From contig AP026798.1 of NCBI GenBank assembly GCA_033127725.1, forward strand, positions 434,001 to 498,000: DNA of 64,000 bases, in the 5' to 3' direction. Under the pieces are notes generated by a model. The model was not told the origin of the DNA. It saw only the letters and a list, made by a program, of their open reading frames with translations, and searched no databases. Both the position numbers and the translations under genes were made by a program. Positions within the stretch are counted from its first letter, which is position 1. The number at the start of each line of letters is the position of its first letter. Source of the stretch: Bombiscardovia nodaiensis. Lineage in GTDB: Bacteria > Actinomycetota > Actinomycetes > Actinomycetales > Bifidobacteriaceae. This document shows positions 63,937-64,000 of the stretch, in pieces.

Positions 63937-64000
63937 TCAAAGCGCCCGATAAAAGGCGGTGGAGCCCTGGTCTTGGGCGGATACTTGGGCGTTGAAGAGG
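63937..64000 (-). CDS. Partial C-terminal frame, possibly GNAT
   Basis: An open frame enters from the right edge and stops at 63937-63939. The visible 20 residues end in STAFYRAL, which resembles the NAQ...FYRALGF end of GNAT acetyltransferases, though it lacks the final GF. Too little is present to be sure. Confidence 0.35.
   Translation of the reverse strand, partial: LFNAQVSAQDQGSTAFYRAL

Overview
The window looks like a chromosome segment of a Bifidobacteriaceae actinobacterium (Bifidobacterium or a close relative). It is fairly GC-rich, its gene order tRNA-Met / rpmG / murB and its tandem DAHP synthases fit that family, and it carries intracellular glycosidases with ABC sugar import. 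The assignment rests on protein resemblance and gene order, not on a marker gene.

Layout. 1-6 kb: end of a coiled-coil protein, pepC, two overlapping DAHP synthase genes, mtnN. 6-13.5 kb: a sugar ABC importer (lipoprotein, two permeases, a DUF624/YesL-like membrane protein) running into a cytoplasmic GH78 alpha-L-rhamnosidase. 13.5-19.5 kb: a PBECR4-like orphan, rplJ-rplL behind an L10 leader, and tandem GH30 glycosidases. 19.5-28.5 kb: an FHA protein coupled to a very large helicase-nuclease-like protein whose ATPase motifs are decayed, then mscL, a SAF-domain protein, an FmdB zinc ribbon, a GNAT and a membrane protein. 28.5-33.2 kb: groES under CIRCE, then nrdI-nrdE-nrdF under two NrdR boxes. 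33.2-35.1 kb: tRNA-Tyr, tRNA-Thr, tRNA-Met, rpmG, murB. 35.2-45.4 kb: a hexuronate cluster (uxaB, uxuA, uxuB, two lacI genes, uxaC, uxaA) that takes glucuronate and galacturonate to 2-keto-3-deoxygluconate. 45.7-49 kb: an amino-acid permease, a ferredoxin and dinB.

The outstanding region is 49244-55867, a 6.6-kb element integrated at the 3' end of tRNA-Ser(GCT) and bounded by an 18-bp direct repeat. It encodes a tyrosine integrase, an excisionase-like protein, two unknown proteins, and a replication protein with the HUH endonuclease plus superfamily 3 helicase layout of eukaryotic CRESS-DNA viruses (circoviruses and relatives). Just upstream of rep is a stem-loop whose apex carries TAGTATTAC, the circovirus origin nonanucleotide. 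Downstream of rep are three roughly 138-bp tandem repeats, each with a hairpin whose stem sequence differs but stays paired. A membrane protein and a divergent XRE regulator complete it. This is best read as an integrated CRESS-type plasmid.

55.9-64 kb: a GlpF/aquaporin channel; a surface RCC1-repeat protein with a G10 tract inside its signal-peptide coding region, where a one-base change either way leads to a stop within a few codons (a strong phase-variation candidate); and a four-gene regulator/ABC-exporter operon. Two genes, murB and uxuA, appear broken by one missing G in a G5 run, which may be sequencing error or real mutation.
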